From: Forficula auricularia
Taxonomy: Eukaryota; Arthropoda; Insecta; Dermaptera; Forficulidae
Direction: 5' to 3'
Assembly: GCA_024734495.1 (NCBI GenBank)
Contig: JALMQS010000615.1
Location: 1,085,173 to 1,149,172, forward strand
DNA: 64,000 nucleotides
Made by a program: the position numbers and the translations under genes. Within the stretch, counting starts at the first letter, position 1. Every line of letters starts with the position of its first letter. The notes beneath the pieces are model-generated. The model was given only the letters and a program-made list of their open reading frames with translations. It ran no database searches and was not told the origin of the DNA. Below are positions 13,401 to 28,400 of this stretch, piece by piece.

Positions 13401-16400
13401 TAACTGTCCCTAAACGTTAGAAATATTAATAAACGTTTTATAATTGTTTTTATAAAGAACTTTATTTATTTAATAGAATAAAAAATAATCAAGAATTTAT
13501 TTCAAAATATATTTCGCATAAGCAGGTCTCAATTTTCTGAAAAAACAACACATTTTGATAGGTTTTAATTATTATCAATTGGATGAATAAAAATGAATCA
13601 TATGGTTGAATCAATACAGGTGCAGGAGGTGGGGTGCAGTGGTGGGGGATCCGGGGGTAGGGCTAGGTTTCGGGGTGGGGTCAAGCGGGGTGGGGGTGGG
13701 GGGGTACAGTGGGCGAATACTATATATGTTTGTATTTTTTTAATTTGAAAACGGCTCGACCTTATTATCAGATTTTTAAATTAAAAATAATATTAAAATA
13801 AAGGTTTTAACTGAAGAAAGAAGTTACCGAGCATCGCTCGGTGCCTCCAGGTACTAATATATTATCAATGTAGAAATCCAACTGGAAGGTGAGGCATGCA
13901 TAAATAGCAGAAGAGAAACAGTTGTCACATTCTCATATAAAAACAAAAAATTATTCCTTCCAATAGGTAAATTGAAAGAAAAAAAATATTCTCATATTTA
14001 TTAAAATATGACCTACAGTTTCGGTAAAAATTCTCTACCATCTTCAGGCTAAAAACATACAAGAAAATGTCACAAAATAGATGATTAAAATACCTACATT
14101 AGTGGGGCCGCTTAACATGAAAATGTTTACACACCGGATAAAAGCATCATGTATATTTACCAGGTACTAGTTAGGTACTTAGCTTGCAATTTTTGATGAA
14201 AATGCTGAATATTTACAAATCTAACAAATTAACAAAAAAGTGGTCCAGGTAAAACTTCAAGTCCATAAAATTGCCTAGAGATTAAGTCACGAATCAAGTT
14301 TCTAGGATGAGTGGTTTGCATTTTATGAAGGAAAAACTTGAAAACTTTGCCAATCTAATTTTTTAGCCAATTGGCAAAAACTATTAAGAGGTCGGCACCG
14401 GAAAAATTCGAAAATTCGATTTCTTGTGACCAGCCTAATGCCGCTATAAAATCGGCCGGCGAAGGAGTTGATTCCTATAAAAAATTGCAAGCTAAGTACC
14501 TAACTAGTACCTGGTAAAAATTTGGTGCTTTTATCCAGTGTTTCAGTATTAATGCGAAATTCGACGTTTCTTCCCACTACATTAATAAAAACTGTATAAA
14601 ATACAAAAAAGCAAAGCAAAAGGTGATTCCTTGTTATTACGTCAAATTTACAATCACAAGTAGAACAATGTTTCATAGTGCCTATATATTTTCAAGAATC
14701 TATATAGGCGCCATACCGGGTGAGTTTTTTATCTTGAGACAGTCTTATAACTCAGAAACAGTGCATTATATGAAAAAAGTTTCAAATAAAAGTTTATTTA
14801 TATCAGGGGGAAACTAAACTACGCTATTGTTTGTCGACCTAGAACAAGCTTTCAAGGGTATTTCGAGGTCAAGTTCTGTTTTTTAAATAGAAACCTATAT
14901 ATTTCTGTACATATTCTTAATCTAGAAAAAAAAAACTGAACAATTTTCATAGGAACTATTTTTTTATACGACATCAAATAAAAAAAAAATATTAAATTAA
15001 TTAGATCTCAAAAAATCCTAATAATTATTTTTAATAATCATTTAGCTTAATTATCACATAATAATGATTAAATAAATAATTTAATAATAATTAATCATTT
15101 AATCATTTTGTCCTCAGGAACTTCATTTTATCGTGTTGTAAATCTATTTAAAAAAACAACAACAAGAAATGTAATGGCTACGAAGAAACTGAAACAGGCC
15201 AAAATAACGAAATTGGAACTGGAATTCATCCAGTACAATTGCGAAAACACTTTGGAATGTTACAGAAACATTGTCGAAAGATTATTAAATTATTTATTTA
15301 ATAATTAATCATTTAATCATTATTATTTGATAATTGAGTTAAATAATTGTTAAAAATAATTATTACGATTTTTTTTGAGATCTAATTGATTCATGTATTT
15401 TGTTTATTTGATGTCGTATAAAAAAAATAGTTCTAATGAAAGTTGTTCAGTTTTTTTCTAGATTAAGCTAAGGCGCACACTGGGCTGCGTCACGCAGGGG
15501 ACGCAGCGCAGGCAGTGCAGCACGGGAAAAAAACACTGTGTCGCACCAATGTTCGGGCAGCAGGTCGACGAAAGCACAGAAGTAAAATGACCGCCTTATG
15601 CGAAACATTTATTTTGTAAAAAAATATAAAACACTAGCTGAGAAGCCCCCTGGGCCCCCACCTCCGCACCCCAACGCCATTACACCACCGCTTAATCCTG
15701 CATCCCACTACGCACCCTTCTTACCCATTTCACCCCCACCCACACATAGGGCCCCCTGCATTCCACCCCAGCACCCAGTTTTTGCATTTCTGGCATTCTA
15801 GTGACCCACAGATTATGTATACAAAATTTGGATGAGTTTGTTCCAAAAACAAGAATTTTTATTTTTTCACCCATTATAGGTGGTTAGTTTTTGCATTTTT
15901 AGACTTCTGGGGGCCAACAGAATATGTATACAAAATTTGGTTGAGTTTGCTCTAAGGGCAAGAATCTTCATTTTTCGACCTTCCCCCCCCCCCAATTTGG
16001 GTGGTTAGTTTTTGCTATTGTGTTTTTTATTTACACCTCTTCAAATGTGGTAGTCTTTATGCCCCACCCTGTATAATGAAAATAAACAAAAACAACATTT
16101 TTTTTTTTTTTTTATAAATTTTATTAAACCAATTATTTTACATTAATTAATGTATGCATTGTATTTTTTGCTTCGATTCCGGAGATTACTTCTCCACCAT
16201 CGAGTGTCCTTATTCATCTTTAGTCCTTGTTTTTAATAAGAGGAAAAATCTAATTAGATAAAAAAACCTCTTTTCCGATAATTATTTCAATTCCATTATT
16301 CCCCAATCAAGTCGATTGGTTATCAGTCAATCTCCCCACCCTCCATTTAATTCAAAACAAAAATTTCCTAATTTTAATAGATATATAATAATATTTGCTG

Positions 16401-19400
16401 TAAAGTATTTGTGGTTTTTAATATAAAAAACCAATTAAAGAATAAAAAACTGCGCCCTGCGTGAATCAGTTTCTGTGGCGTCTCCACAAGTGGACGCAGT
16501 CGGCACGTGGGGCAGTACTGTGCTGCGGCTCAAAATGCGCGCCCCTACTTGAAAACGTGGTTCACAAAAAATGCCCTGCCTGCGCTGGTTTCCATTTAAA
16601 AAACAGAACTTGATCTCGAAATACCCTTGAAAGCTTGTTCTAGGTCGACAAACAATAGCATAGTTTAGTTTCCCCCATGATATAAATAAACTTTTATTTG
16701 AAACTTTTTTCCATATAATGCACTGTTTTTGAGTTATAAGACTGTCTCAAGATAAAAAACTCACCCGGTATAGTTACTATTTAGTTTGAAACATTGTGCT
16801 ACTAGGGTTGATGATTGACAATCCATTCTACCACAATAATGGAAATGCATCGCGTAGCCACCTAGCAAGATGCCCGCCTAAGGCCTATTATATTCTTTAG
16901 TGATAGATAGAAATCAAATATTTAGTGTTTATTGATTGCCAAATGAATTTTTAATAATGATTTTTGCTTAGTCGCTTTGATATTGTTCCAAGTGATCATT
17001 TAACATTTAAAAGAATTTAGAAGAAAATCATAAGATGGTGTCATCTATTAAATCCGATGGAATGGAATATTTTTAATTATATGTCAGAGGGGTTGTTTTT
17101 CACCCCCTTGGGAATCGAACCCAAGTGCCAGTAACAGCCATCCAGGACATCTGGCTCACCTGCGGGATACGAACCTCTCTGACATATGCAAACGCGTAAA
17201 ATATTTTACTCAATGATTGTTATCTTAATTTGTAAAATTTCGCGATATAGTGATTCTAAATTTAAACATATAGCCATGCCATATAATTTAAATAAAGGTG
17301 GTTGAATGTTTCGAATTTTGAGGAAATTCAAAATTCGAAGGGCAATGGAATGACTTTTCCTAATTTAATATGAAAGATATTAATTTGGCGATGGTAATAG
17401 ATTCAAATTTACTAGAAAATCATAAGATGGTGTCATCTATTAAATCCGATGGAATATAATATTTTTAATTATATGTCAGGGGGGTTGTTTTTCACCCCCT
17501 CGGGAATCGAACCCGAGTGCCAGTAACAGCAATCCGGGCCACCTGGCCAGAGGTTCGTATCCCGCAGGTGAGCCAGGTGGCCCGGATTGCTGTTACTGGC
17601 ACTCGGGTTCGATTCCCGAGGGGTGAAAAACAACCCCTCTGACATATAATTAAAAATATTCCATTCCATCGGATTTAATAGATGACACCATCTTATGATT
17701 TTCTAGTAAATTTGAATCTATTACCATCGGCAAATTAATATCTTTCATAAAAGAATTTAGAGAGAGTTTTTTTTTATATTTAAAAAGGATTTCCAAAATG
17801 AAAGTGAGATTAGATTGGCTGGTGTGTTTTAGAACTGCATGCAATGAAGGAATCTCTTGGAAATCCATCCCACAGGGCACAAAAGTCAGCCAGTCAGTCA
17901 GCCAAACAATTTAACAAACGCTGACTCATAGTGAAAAGGAACCAAACACCATCGTGATTCTTTTTTTCTTTCTTTATTAAGTGATAATTTTTACTTTCTA
18001 CGGAGAAAGGCTCGCTCACCCAGGCAGGATGCCTCACATTAGGGAAATTATTAAAATAATTTAAAAGAGATTTGAAAAAAAAAAACAAGTTTTTCAATTC
18101 AATTTAAGTGATTTATTAATAAAAATTTTTAAGAAAAAAATAAAAACCGACTTCAATAAATTAAATGCAACAAATAAAATACACTAAAAGGTATAAAATA
18201 ATTATTATCTTATTTAGTTACAACTAAACGACGAAATATTAACATGAAATTACTTTTTGAAGTCGGTACCAAACATATACCTTTTATGAATCGCACTCGA
18301 CGGATCTTACTTAGTACGTTTGGAGGATATGCTCGCTTATATAGGTATAGTTTGTTTGGTACCGAATTCAAAAAGTAATTTCGTGTTAATATTTCGTCGT
18401 TTAGTTGTAACTAAATAAGATAATAATTATTTTATACCTTTTAGTGTATTTTTACCATATATTTGTTGCATTTAATTTTTTGAAGTCGGTTTTTATTTTT
18501 TCTTAAAAATTTTTATTTTTCTCCTTTTAGTGATGTTATTAATAGTGATCATTACATCAGAACTTGACCAAATTAATATGACACCATCCCTAAGACACCC
18601 CCTTTCGGATAAAAAAAGAACCATCGAAATCGGTTCATAAACAAAGAGGTTAGGTCTAAACAAACCTAATAAAAAAGGTCTAATACCTATGAAAAAAAAT
18701 CGAAAAAAAATGGGACCAATCGGAAGCTAGACTGGACCCAATGCAAAAAAATTTTCAAAATCGGTTGACAATTGGCGGAGATATGAGGTAACATAGGCAC
18801 AAAAAAAAAAAAAAATTCAGTCGAATAGAGAACCTCCTCCTTTTTTGAAGTCGGTTAAAAAAGTACCTGGAATACCTAGCGATGTGTTTGTTTTTGATTT
18901 AATCAACCATTTGTTTTATTTTGATTCAACCACCTGTTAATAATTAGTTTCATTAAAAAACGTATCAAAATATTTTTTGTCCCAAAAGTGAGACCTGGTA
19001 TTAAATTAAGTGGGAGATAAATTTAACCTAATTTATCGCGCGGAGAATTTACCACTGCTCGAAGCCCCTAAAACCTTAGTAAATTGGATATTGGATTGTA
19101 TCTAAGTTTCTGAGATTGGCTCGTGATCCCGGCTTCCTTTCCTTCTACTCTGTTCTTTTTAACCGACTTCAAAAAAGGAGGAGGTTCTCTATTCGATTGA
19201 ATTTTTTTTTTTTTTTTTGTGCCTATGTTACCTCATATCTCCGCCAATTGTCAACCGATTTTGAAAATTTTTTTTGCATTGGGTCCAGTCTAGCTTCCGA
19301 TTGGTCCCATTTTTTTTCGATTTTTTTTCATAGGTATTAGACCTTTTTTATTAGGTTTGTTTAGGTTTGTTTAGACCCAACCTCTTTGTTTATGAACCGA

Positions 19401-22400
19401 TTTCGATGGTTCTTTTTTTATCCGAAAGGGGGTGTCTTAGGGATGGTGTCATATTAATTTGGTCAAGTTCTGATGATATAATCACTATTAATAACATCAC
19501 TAAAAAGAGAAAAATAAAAAATTTTAAGAAAAAAATAAAAACCGACTTCAAAAAGTTAAGTGCAACAAATATAAAAATACACTAAAAGGTATAAAATGGT
19601 TATTATCTTATTTAGTTACAACTAAACGACGAAATATTAACACGAAATTACTTTTTGAAGTTGGTGCCAAACATATACCTTTTATGAATCGCACTCGACG
19701 GATCTTACTTAGTACGTTTTGCGGGTACGCTCGCTTATAGGTATAGTTTGTTTGGCACCGACTTTAAAAAGTAATTTCGTGTTAATATTTCGTCGTTTAG
19801 TTGTAACTAAATAAGATAATAATTATTTTATACCTTTTAGTGTATTTTTATATTTGTTGCACTTAATTTTTGAAGTCGGTTTTTATTTTTTCTTAAAATT
19901 TTTTTCACGATTGAGGGGCCAGCCCATACAGGCCTTTAGGGGATGGACCTTCTGGTCTATCTCCTTCTCACATCAATATCATAAAAAAAAAAAAAAATAG
20001 ATTCTTCCATGTCTTCAGTCTTAATAATCGAAACGTCAAAAATTCAATACAATGTAATCGGAATTAGTAGTTTTCTTTATCTTTAGACAGCCTTTCCATC
20101 AATTCAGCATTAAATTCTATATAACATTTAGGGAAAGCGGTGTTGGTTTATAGTGAAACATATTAAACACAGGAGTTTTCAAAGAGTTATAGGGATGTTT
20201 CACAGATAAAATAAAATTTAAAAAAATTAAAAACAATTTTTAATTATATTTTTGGAATTTTATTGAATACTCTATATACCGGGTGAGTTTTTTTATCTTG
20301 AGACAGTCTTATAACTCAAAAACAGTGCATTATATTGAAAAAAGTTTCAAATAAAATTTGTTTATATCAAGGGGGAAACTAAACTACGCTATTGTTTGTC
20401 GACCTAGAACAAGCTTTCAAGGGTATTTCAATATCAAGTCCTGTTTTTTAAATGAAACCCTATATTTTTCTATACGTCTACTTAATCTACAAGAAAAACT
20501 GAACAACTTTCATAAGAACTATTTTTTATACGACATCAAATAAACAAAATACATTAAGCAATTAGATCTCAAAAAAAATTCTTAATAATTATTTTTAACA
20601 ATTATTTAACTTAATTATCAAATAATAATGATTAAATAATTGATTAATTTTATTTGAAACTTTTTTCCATATAATGCACTGTTTTTGAGTTATAAGACTG
20701 TCTCAAGATAAAAAAACTCACCCGGTATATATTTCTAGTTTTTAGCACATCATTAGGAGATGTATTTACAAAAGACTGGTCTTCAATAAAACTCCAAAAA
20801 TATAAGTAAAATTGTTTTTAATTTTTTAAATTTTATTTAATTTATGAAACACCACTATGAACCCTTTAAAAACTCCTGTATTAAATTCTACCTCTCCATC
20901 TTCAATACCTCTAATTATTTTTATTTTTTTTATTGAAATGACAATTTTTTGAACCAGCTATCTAATTAAATAAATTGTCTGATTTTAATATATAATAATA
21001 TTTGTAATGATTTATTAGTGGGGATTTAAAATTTGAAACCCAATTAATAATTAAAAGGAAATTGAATTAAAATTTAATTATACATTTTTATCGAGACAAC
21101 TACCTGTGAATAATTAATTCAATTAACAAAGAACCCATTAAAAACAACTTAGCCGAAGATGAGACCGTGACAGATCGAATGTCCAACACAAAAACCCCCT
21201 AACCCGTGAATTTCATCCAAATCGTTAGAGCCGTTTTCGAGAAACCGATTCTATATCTATCTATCTATCTATCTATATATATAATAGAAAAGTATCTATA
21301 TTTTTAATTATATATGATCCAAACGATCTGATTGGCCAGTGCATAGCCAATGGCAAAGCGTTAAATTATTAGAATGATTATGATTGGTAAAATAGCGGTC
21401 GTGCTTAGATAATGCGTTAAATAAATAGATATTAAAAAAAACTTTTGGCCGTTTCGAGACGCTGCCCGCCAGGAAAACCCACCCGGAGGGTCTACGCGCA
21501 GAAGGCACGCCTGGAGCAGCTAGTATACTTATATACAAGAATTGCTTGTTTAATATTATAAGAATATATTGAAGCATTGTTTTTTACTTTACCAAACAGG
21601 GTATGGTCAAGTTTTGTAATCGTGCATGAAAAAAGTGTTTTTTTTTCTTCTTTTTTTCGAAATATCTCAAAAACGGCTGAAACAATTTTGGTTAAAAAAT
21701 TGGGCGAAACCATGGCATTTCGCTCTACAAAAAAGCTCCAATCAGGGAACATCGAAAAAATTATATTTTTCGAGATAATAATTGTTTTGTCAAAATGTCC
21801 GTTAGTCAGGTTGTCTGTTAGTCTGTGCGTTACCAAATTTTTGAGAACGAGCTAGCTCAAAAACTAGTTTGAATATCGAAACCAAATTTCACACGTAGTT
21901 TTGGTCCATTGAGATTAAGAGCTGATTAGATTTTGATGCATATTGACCCAAAATTAAGGGAGGTGGAGGGGGGTTAAAAATTAAAAATCTAGGCCATTTG
22001 AGAAATCTCAACCAAAATTTATTTACATAATCAGTGGGACCCCAGAAGTCTAAAAATTCAAAAACTAACCGCTCAAAATGGGGGGAGGGGGGTGTAGGGT
22101 CCAAAAATAAAAATCTAAGCTCTTGTACCAAACTCAACCAAATTTTGTATACATAATCAGTGGGGCCCCAGAAGTCTAAAAATGCCAAAACAAACCCCCT
22201 CCCCTACATGATTATAAATAATTTTATTAAATATTAAATATAATTGAGGGGCCAGGTTGTATGGTAAAGTCAAGTGGATGGCCACATCAGAACATGTCAG
22301 ATTTTTTTTTACTAATAATTCGTAATTGTTTCAGCCCAAGATTTTCTTTCTTGCGAGAGGCCATGCGACCCACTTGAGCTTGCTATGATTTGCAGAATTA

Positions 22401-25400
22401 AAATTTATCTTGAATCATATTCTACGATGAGCAGGTGAGTCCGTCCGTCTTCTTCTTTCTCTTTTTAATATAAATATTGACTTTTCTAATAACTCAAATA
22501 TAATAATTACTCTGTGTGTTTAATCAAAATATTTAATCATCATGTGAAAGTTATTTATTTGTTCTCTGTAAATTATAAAATATTATACGTAATGAGTTTT
22601 TTTTGTTTTTTTAGGACCGCTTGTGGAAATTGTCCAAAAAATACAAGTGATTGTTTTCAGCCAGGATGCATCTTCCTAGATGGATTTGCAAGCAAGAAAA
22701 TACTCACAGCCAATAGAAATATTCCTGGCCCCACTATCAAGGTATTTTTTTAGTTTATTCATTTTCAAATACCCACTGGCCGATTTCGATGTTTGGAGAA
22801 GCCGTACATTGGAGCCGAAAAGGCAAAACGTGTCAGAAAAATAATTTTACAAATTAATTATAAACATTTAGGTAAAAATAATTTTATAGAAAAAAATAAA
22901 ACCGACTTCAAAAAGTAATTTCATGTTAATATTTCGTCGTTTATTTGTAAATAAATTATATAATTATTTTATACCTTTTAGTGTATTTTATTTGATTTTT
23001 GAGTTTTATTATTTAATTTGTTGCATTTAATTTTTTTGAAGTCGGTTTTATTTTTTTCTATAAAAATTATTTTTATTTTTCTATTTATAGTGATGTTTTT
23101 AATAGTGACTTAATATAATACCTTGCATGCATCTCGTAAGAGAAAGCGTCGGGCGAATAAATCAGAACATGATAATAAAATTCAATTCATAAATATAGAA
23201 ATTTTCTAGAAACGTTTGCGGGTTTTAAATGAACGTTTTAAAGATTGATTTTTTTTATAAAATATTTTATTATAATTTCTATTATTTGCTCATAAGAATT
23301 GATGATTTACATTAATTCGTTATTGATCATATCATCAAAACTTGTCCAAATTAATAAGGTACCCTCTTTCCAATATAAAAAGAATCATCGAAATCGGTCT
23401 ATAAACAAAGAAGTTATGTCTAAACAAACATTGCAAAAAAAGGTCCAATACCAATGAAAAAAACGGGATCAATCGGAAACTAGAATGAATCCAATGCAAA
23501 AAAAAAATCATCAAAATCGGTTCACAATTGGCGAAGATATTAGGTAACATAGACACAAAAAAAAATTCGGTCGAATTGAGAACCTTCTCCTTTTTTAAAG
23601 TCGGTTAACAAATAGCCCAGTCAAATTGTATTTTTATCAGGAAAGTTTTAGGGTAGTTCTGATTTTTGCATGTTTTTGGGGCGCTGAATCCAAGGCTGAC
23701 TCTCCCACCAAAATTTCATGACGCAACATTGTAGAAAATGCAAAAAAAGGTGAAAATTTCCATTTTTTGGCGGTTTTTCGCTTATAACTCGAAAACTATA
23801 AACTTTTCGTAAATAACCTTCAAAATGAAAGTTAATAAAATGTCCTACAAATTATCACATTATTTAGGTTTTTTCTAAGACAAACCGTTTGGGTTCAAGC
23901 GCTATTTGGCCTATTTTTTTTTGTTTCGGCAAATCCCAAAAATCGCTCTTTTTTTGAGATTTTCCCATTTTGACCACGAAGGAGCAGGTTTTCGACAAAG
24001 ATCACTCTATACATTTAAACTAGATTAAATTTTCTACGATTTAAACAAAGTTTCCCTTTAATTGGATAATGGTAACCCGTGCCGCAATGTGGTTGAAGTT
24101 TTGAAAAACCAAAATTCGCAATTTTTCCTTCATAAAATGAAAACCACTCATCCTAGAAACTCGATTCCTATCTCATTCTCTAGAAAATTTTAGAGACTTC
24201 TGAAGATTCAGATCATTTCTGTCTGTCATGGAAAATGCTGTATATCTATAAATCTAAGAGTTTTATCAAAAAAAGTAATCCAAGTCAATTAAATTTCCTA
24301 AAGAATGAGATAGAAATCTCAAGTTTATAGGATGAGTGGTTTTCATTTTATGAAGGAAAAATTGCTTTAAAAAAAAAAAAAATGCAGTTTTTCAAAACTT
24401 CAACCTCATTGCGGCAAGGGTTACCATTATCCATTTAAGATGAAACTTTGTTTTAATTGTAGAAAATTTAATCTAGTTCAAAAATGTATACGGTGGTCTT
24501 TGTCGAGAACCTGCTCCATCATGGTCAAAATGGGAAAAATCGAAAAAAATGCGAGTTTTAGGGATATTCAAAAGTGATGCCGGGGGCTGATTTTTGGATC
24601 CCCATTGAAAACCAAACTACTGGACCAATTTTGCATTTTTCCTTAATCGACACGAAATTTTGTCCTCTTTAATTAACTATGAAATAAATAAATAAATAAA
24701 TCTTTATTCCTCGACCTGCTTAGAGGCACAAGTCCTCGGTGGCTAGGTCCTCCAAACATCCAATACAAATTAATTACAACAATTTATCAAATAAGTAAAA
24801 AAAAAAAAAATAAAATAAATAGAAATGTATGCTCATTAACAAATAACATGACCATAGATTTTCCATCAAAAGACAAAAAGTAATTTAAAAATTCCGCGCA
24901 AAAAACCGATACCAGGAGCAAGCGACGCATTAGCCATCCCGACATTTGCCATAAGTTGTTAAGGAAACCTGGTCAAAACCTTAACAAGGATGGTATGACC
25001 TCTCTCTACCTCAGCTAATCTCTGCTTGTGAGAACTAAATAAAGTTTTTTACATTTCTAGGACTTTAAAACTTGACAAAATTTATAATTGATTTAATCAT
25101 AGGGAGCAGAGGACTATAATCTCAAGTAGTAATAAATAGACAGACTTCCACAAATCAATGCCAGATCCTACAAATGGACGCAAACCTACATGTTAATATC
25201 TGAATTAACTAACTTGTAGGAACCAGACTGTATTTAAATTAATACCATTCTTCCCTATAATATCCTTATAATCTATATAACCATCTAAATCATCCACATA
25301 ACAAAAATACCACAACAGGTTTCAACACCTATACTTCTAGTCCCAACCCTGGATTGACTATCCCTTTTAAACATATTATCTAAAAAAAAAAAAAATATTT

Positions 25401-28400
25401 TAAAAATAAACAAAATATTTACCTTAGTAACGCAGAGATTTCCTTATTCCAGCCTAATTTCAAAACCAACCTTTGCTTTTCCTATCGCTAAATGGAAAGA
25501 AGAGTTAACAAACCCACTTCCCCAAAAGAGACAAAAAAAGAACTAATAAAAATCTACCAAAAAGCTTCAAATTCGAAAGACAACTTTTTGTTTACCCACC
25601 AGACTTCAAAGAACCTAAATTAAATTCTATGGAACGGTTATTTATAAAATATGGACCGTTTTCGAGTTGTAAGAGAAAAAGGGAACTTTACCCCCCCCCC
25701 CCCCACCCCCTCCTCGAGCTTAACCTCCACCCTCTGGGACTTTTGACACACATTAACCCAAGTATACTGGAATCGTTTAAGACTATTTCCAAAATTCTGG
25801 AATGTTTTTCCACCGATTTGTCTAATTTGACTGGGCTAAAAACATATTATAACAAATGAACACAAAAATACAAGAACAAGGAATACAAAAAATAAATATA
25901 AAATCGGAATAATAATATGAATAACAGCGAAAACACTTTAAATTAGAACATTGGGAGAATAAAAATGAACACTTAACAGTGGGAATAACACTGAGCACTA
26001 GGTGAAACATTAAATACCTACAGGAATTCTGGAGAAAACCAGGATACAGCCACAATTTCGGTTTCACAAAACGAGCTTCCCAAAAATCAACAACTCCTCT
26101 TCAAAGAGTCTCAAGGCAAAGAGACTCGCGTTCTCTTTCACGGCCTCCTAGGCAAGCTCCGTGCACGTGACAATATAATATTATTTATTATGTAGTATTG
26201 ATGGAAGGCAGCCCAATGATAAAGAACAAAAAAATACATTTTCCAATAAAATAGATTTATTAAAAGTCCTTAACTAATTAATTAATTCTATTAAATTGAA
26301 AGTTTTTGTGCCGAGAGTAGCAGAATTTTTATATATTGAAGGAGACAATAAAAGATTCTTAAATTAATTCTTGTGAATCAATTGTAATAGACTGATGAAG
26401 AGGGCAAAGCCCTCGAAACTATAGTCTCGTAAATAAATAAAATTTAAAATTCCAGCAGAAGACACACTCTTTTATTGTCTCCTTCAATAATTAATTCTAA
26501 TTAGGTTGCCTTGGCAACAACAAATATATTTATTATTGTTGATATAGAATATAAACAAACATATTCTTCGTTCTAACTAATATATTATGTAGTTGATAAT
26601 TTATTTATAACAAATTGAATATTAAAAGTTACATCAGTTTAAATATATAAATTTTACTCAGAGAAAGTGGTGTAGGTTTTAGGTGAAATATGATATTAAT
26701 TAATAAAGTAAAGGTGTGTAGTTTCACAGTGAATGAAATAAAACTCAAAGAGGTTTATACAAACTCAATATATTTCGGATTAGTAGTCCATCATCAGGAG
26801 CTTACAAGTCAATACTGTATTGACTTGTAAACTCCTGATGATGGACTAATAATCCGAAATATATTGAGTTTGTATAAACCTCTTTGAGTTTTATTTCATT
26901 CACTAGTGAAACTACACACCCTTTACTCTATTAACTAACATCATGTTTCACCTAAAACCTACACCACTTTCCATAAGTAAAAAAGAAATCAATACGGTCG
27001 TCATTATTATTAGCCGTCACGATACATCTAGCAATCGGCGATAGCACTCCGAGTAAAAATGCTTGAGTTTAGGTTCAAAAGGTAAGTAAATAAAACAAAT
27101 TAATTAGCAATATACATGTGGGATTTGTATTCTTCATTAATCCCTGCGTGTTATGGCTTTTCGCGTTAAGTGTTTAGGGGTTTGTAGCGGCCCGCTGTCG
27201 CTCTGGCGACGAGCCTTGAGACACGGCCGCTAGATGACTCAGTCAGATCGTGCGACGCTTTTGCATGACTGATAATATATCAGTCATGCTATAAGTGAAG
27301 CAACTCGGTCTCGGCTGAGCATCGAATCGGATTCGAGCATTCGGATCTGGAGGGGCCAACCGTCAACTAGCAGCCCCTCCCCCGCTATGGCGCCCAGCCC
27401 GGCTTTCCATCAGGGCACAAACAACGCCCTGCACACACGCAAACATTGTTAGGACCCCATCGACTTGGTGGGGGGCGCGGCACAAAGCGCCACACAGCGC
27501 TCAGCACGCACGAGCGCCCTAACAGGTTTATCAAATAAAAGGTGTTCGGTTAGGACAAAATATTTATTAACAGGTGAAATATTCTATATACAGGTTAAAC
27601 AACAACTTTCATCTGATACAAGGCGTAATAGTAATTGTAATTGTTAAGAGAGACTTCGTTATTCGTTCAAACTGATGGGGTTGAATCTATCGTGTCTCGT
27701 TTGAATCTGAAGCTCGACTGTTCGTTGTCTTATTGCAAGTCAGTTTGCATGACATTATTTCGTAAGGGTAGTGGGGATAAATATCACGTGACTATAGATG
27801 GAAAATTCCATACATTCGTTAATAACAATATTTGGAGAATTCACAGACTTGTCATCAAACTACTGAATTTATGACGTATCTCCTTTCGGCATATAAATTC
27901 AGAGACTTAAGTATCCATGGTGTACTTGAAAAAGGGCGAAAGACGTCTTTTACAAGGGTTCGTTGGTCGGGGCGGAAATCACTTGACCATTACATCTGCA
28001 TTGCAGATGAGCGTAATTAAAAATTTTCTATAATAAGATTTCAAACCTACATATACGATACTTGTATTATTCTTAGCAATATGAGTAACAAACCCATGTA
28101 ACTATAGGAAAACAAAACCTTTGTTCATCAAAAAAAAAGAATTAATTAAGAAACTACCGGTAACCGGCAATTAATGTTCAATAAATTGGACATGATCTCA
28201 AGACACTAAATTAATCTACAATTAAGTGTTGATTGGATTTTGCCGAATATTGTAGCTCTTGTAGATACATTGTTGATGAACTTCATAGCAATAGCCAATT
28301 CAGAAATGTTTTTGGCAAGATCTCGATGAATTGACAACACACTTAAATGGTTTAGTCTTTTTTGTGACATTGTCGAAGTCAACCAAGTTTTGAGCCCTCT

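Noticed and set aside
15598..15801. Pro-rich ORF (PPGPPPPHPN)
   Set aside because: It is the reverse reading of the G-run repeat of family A elements.
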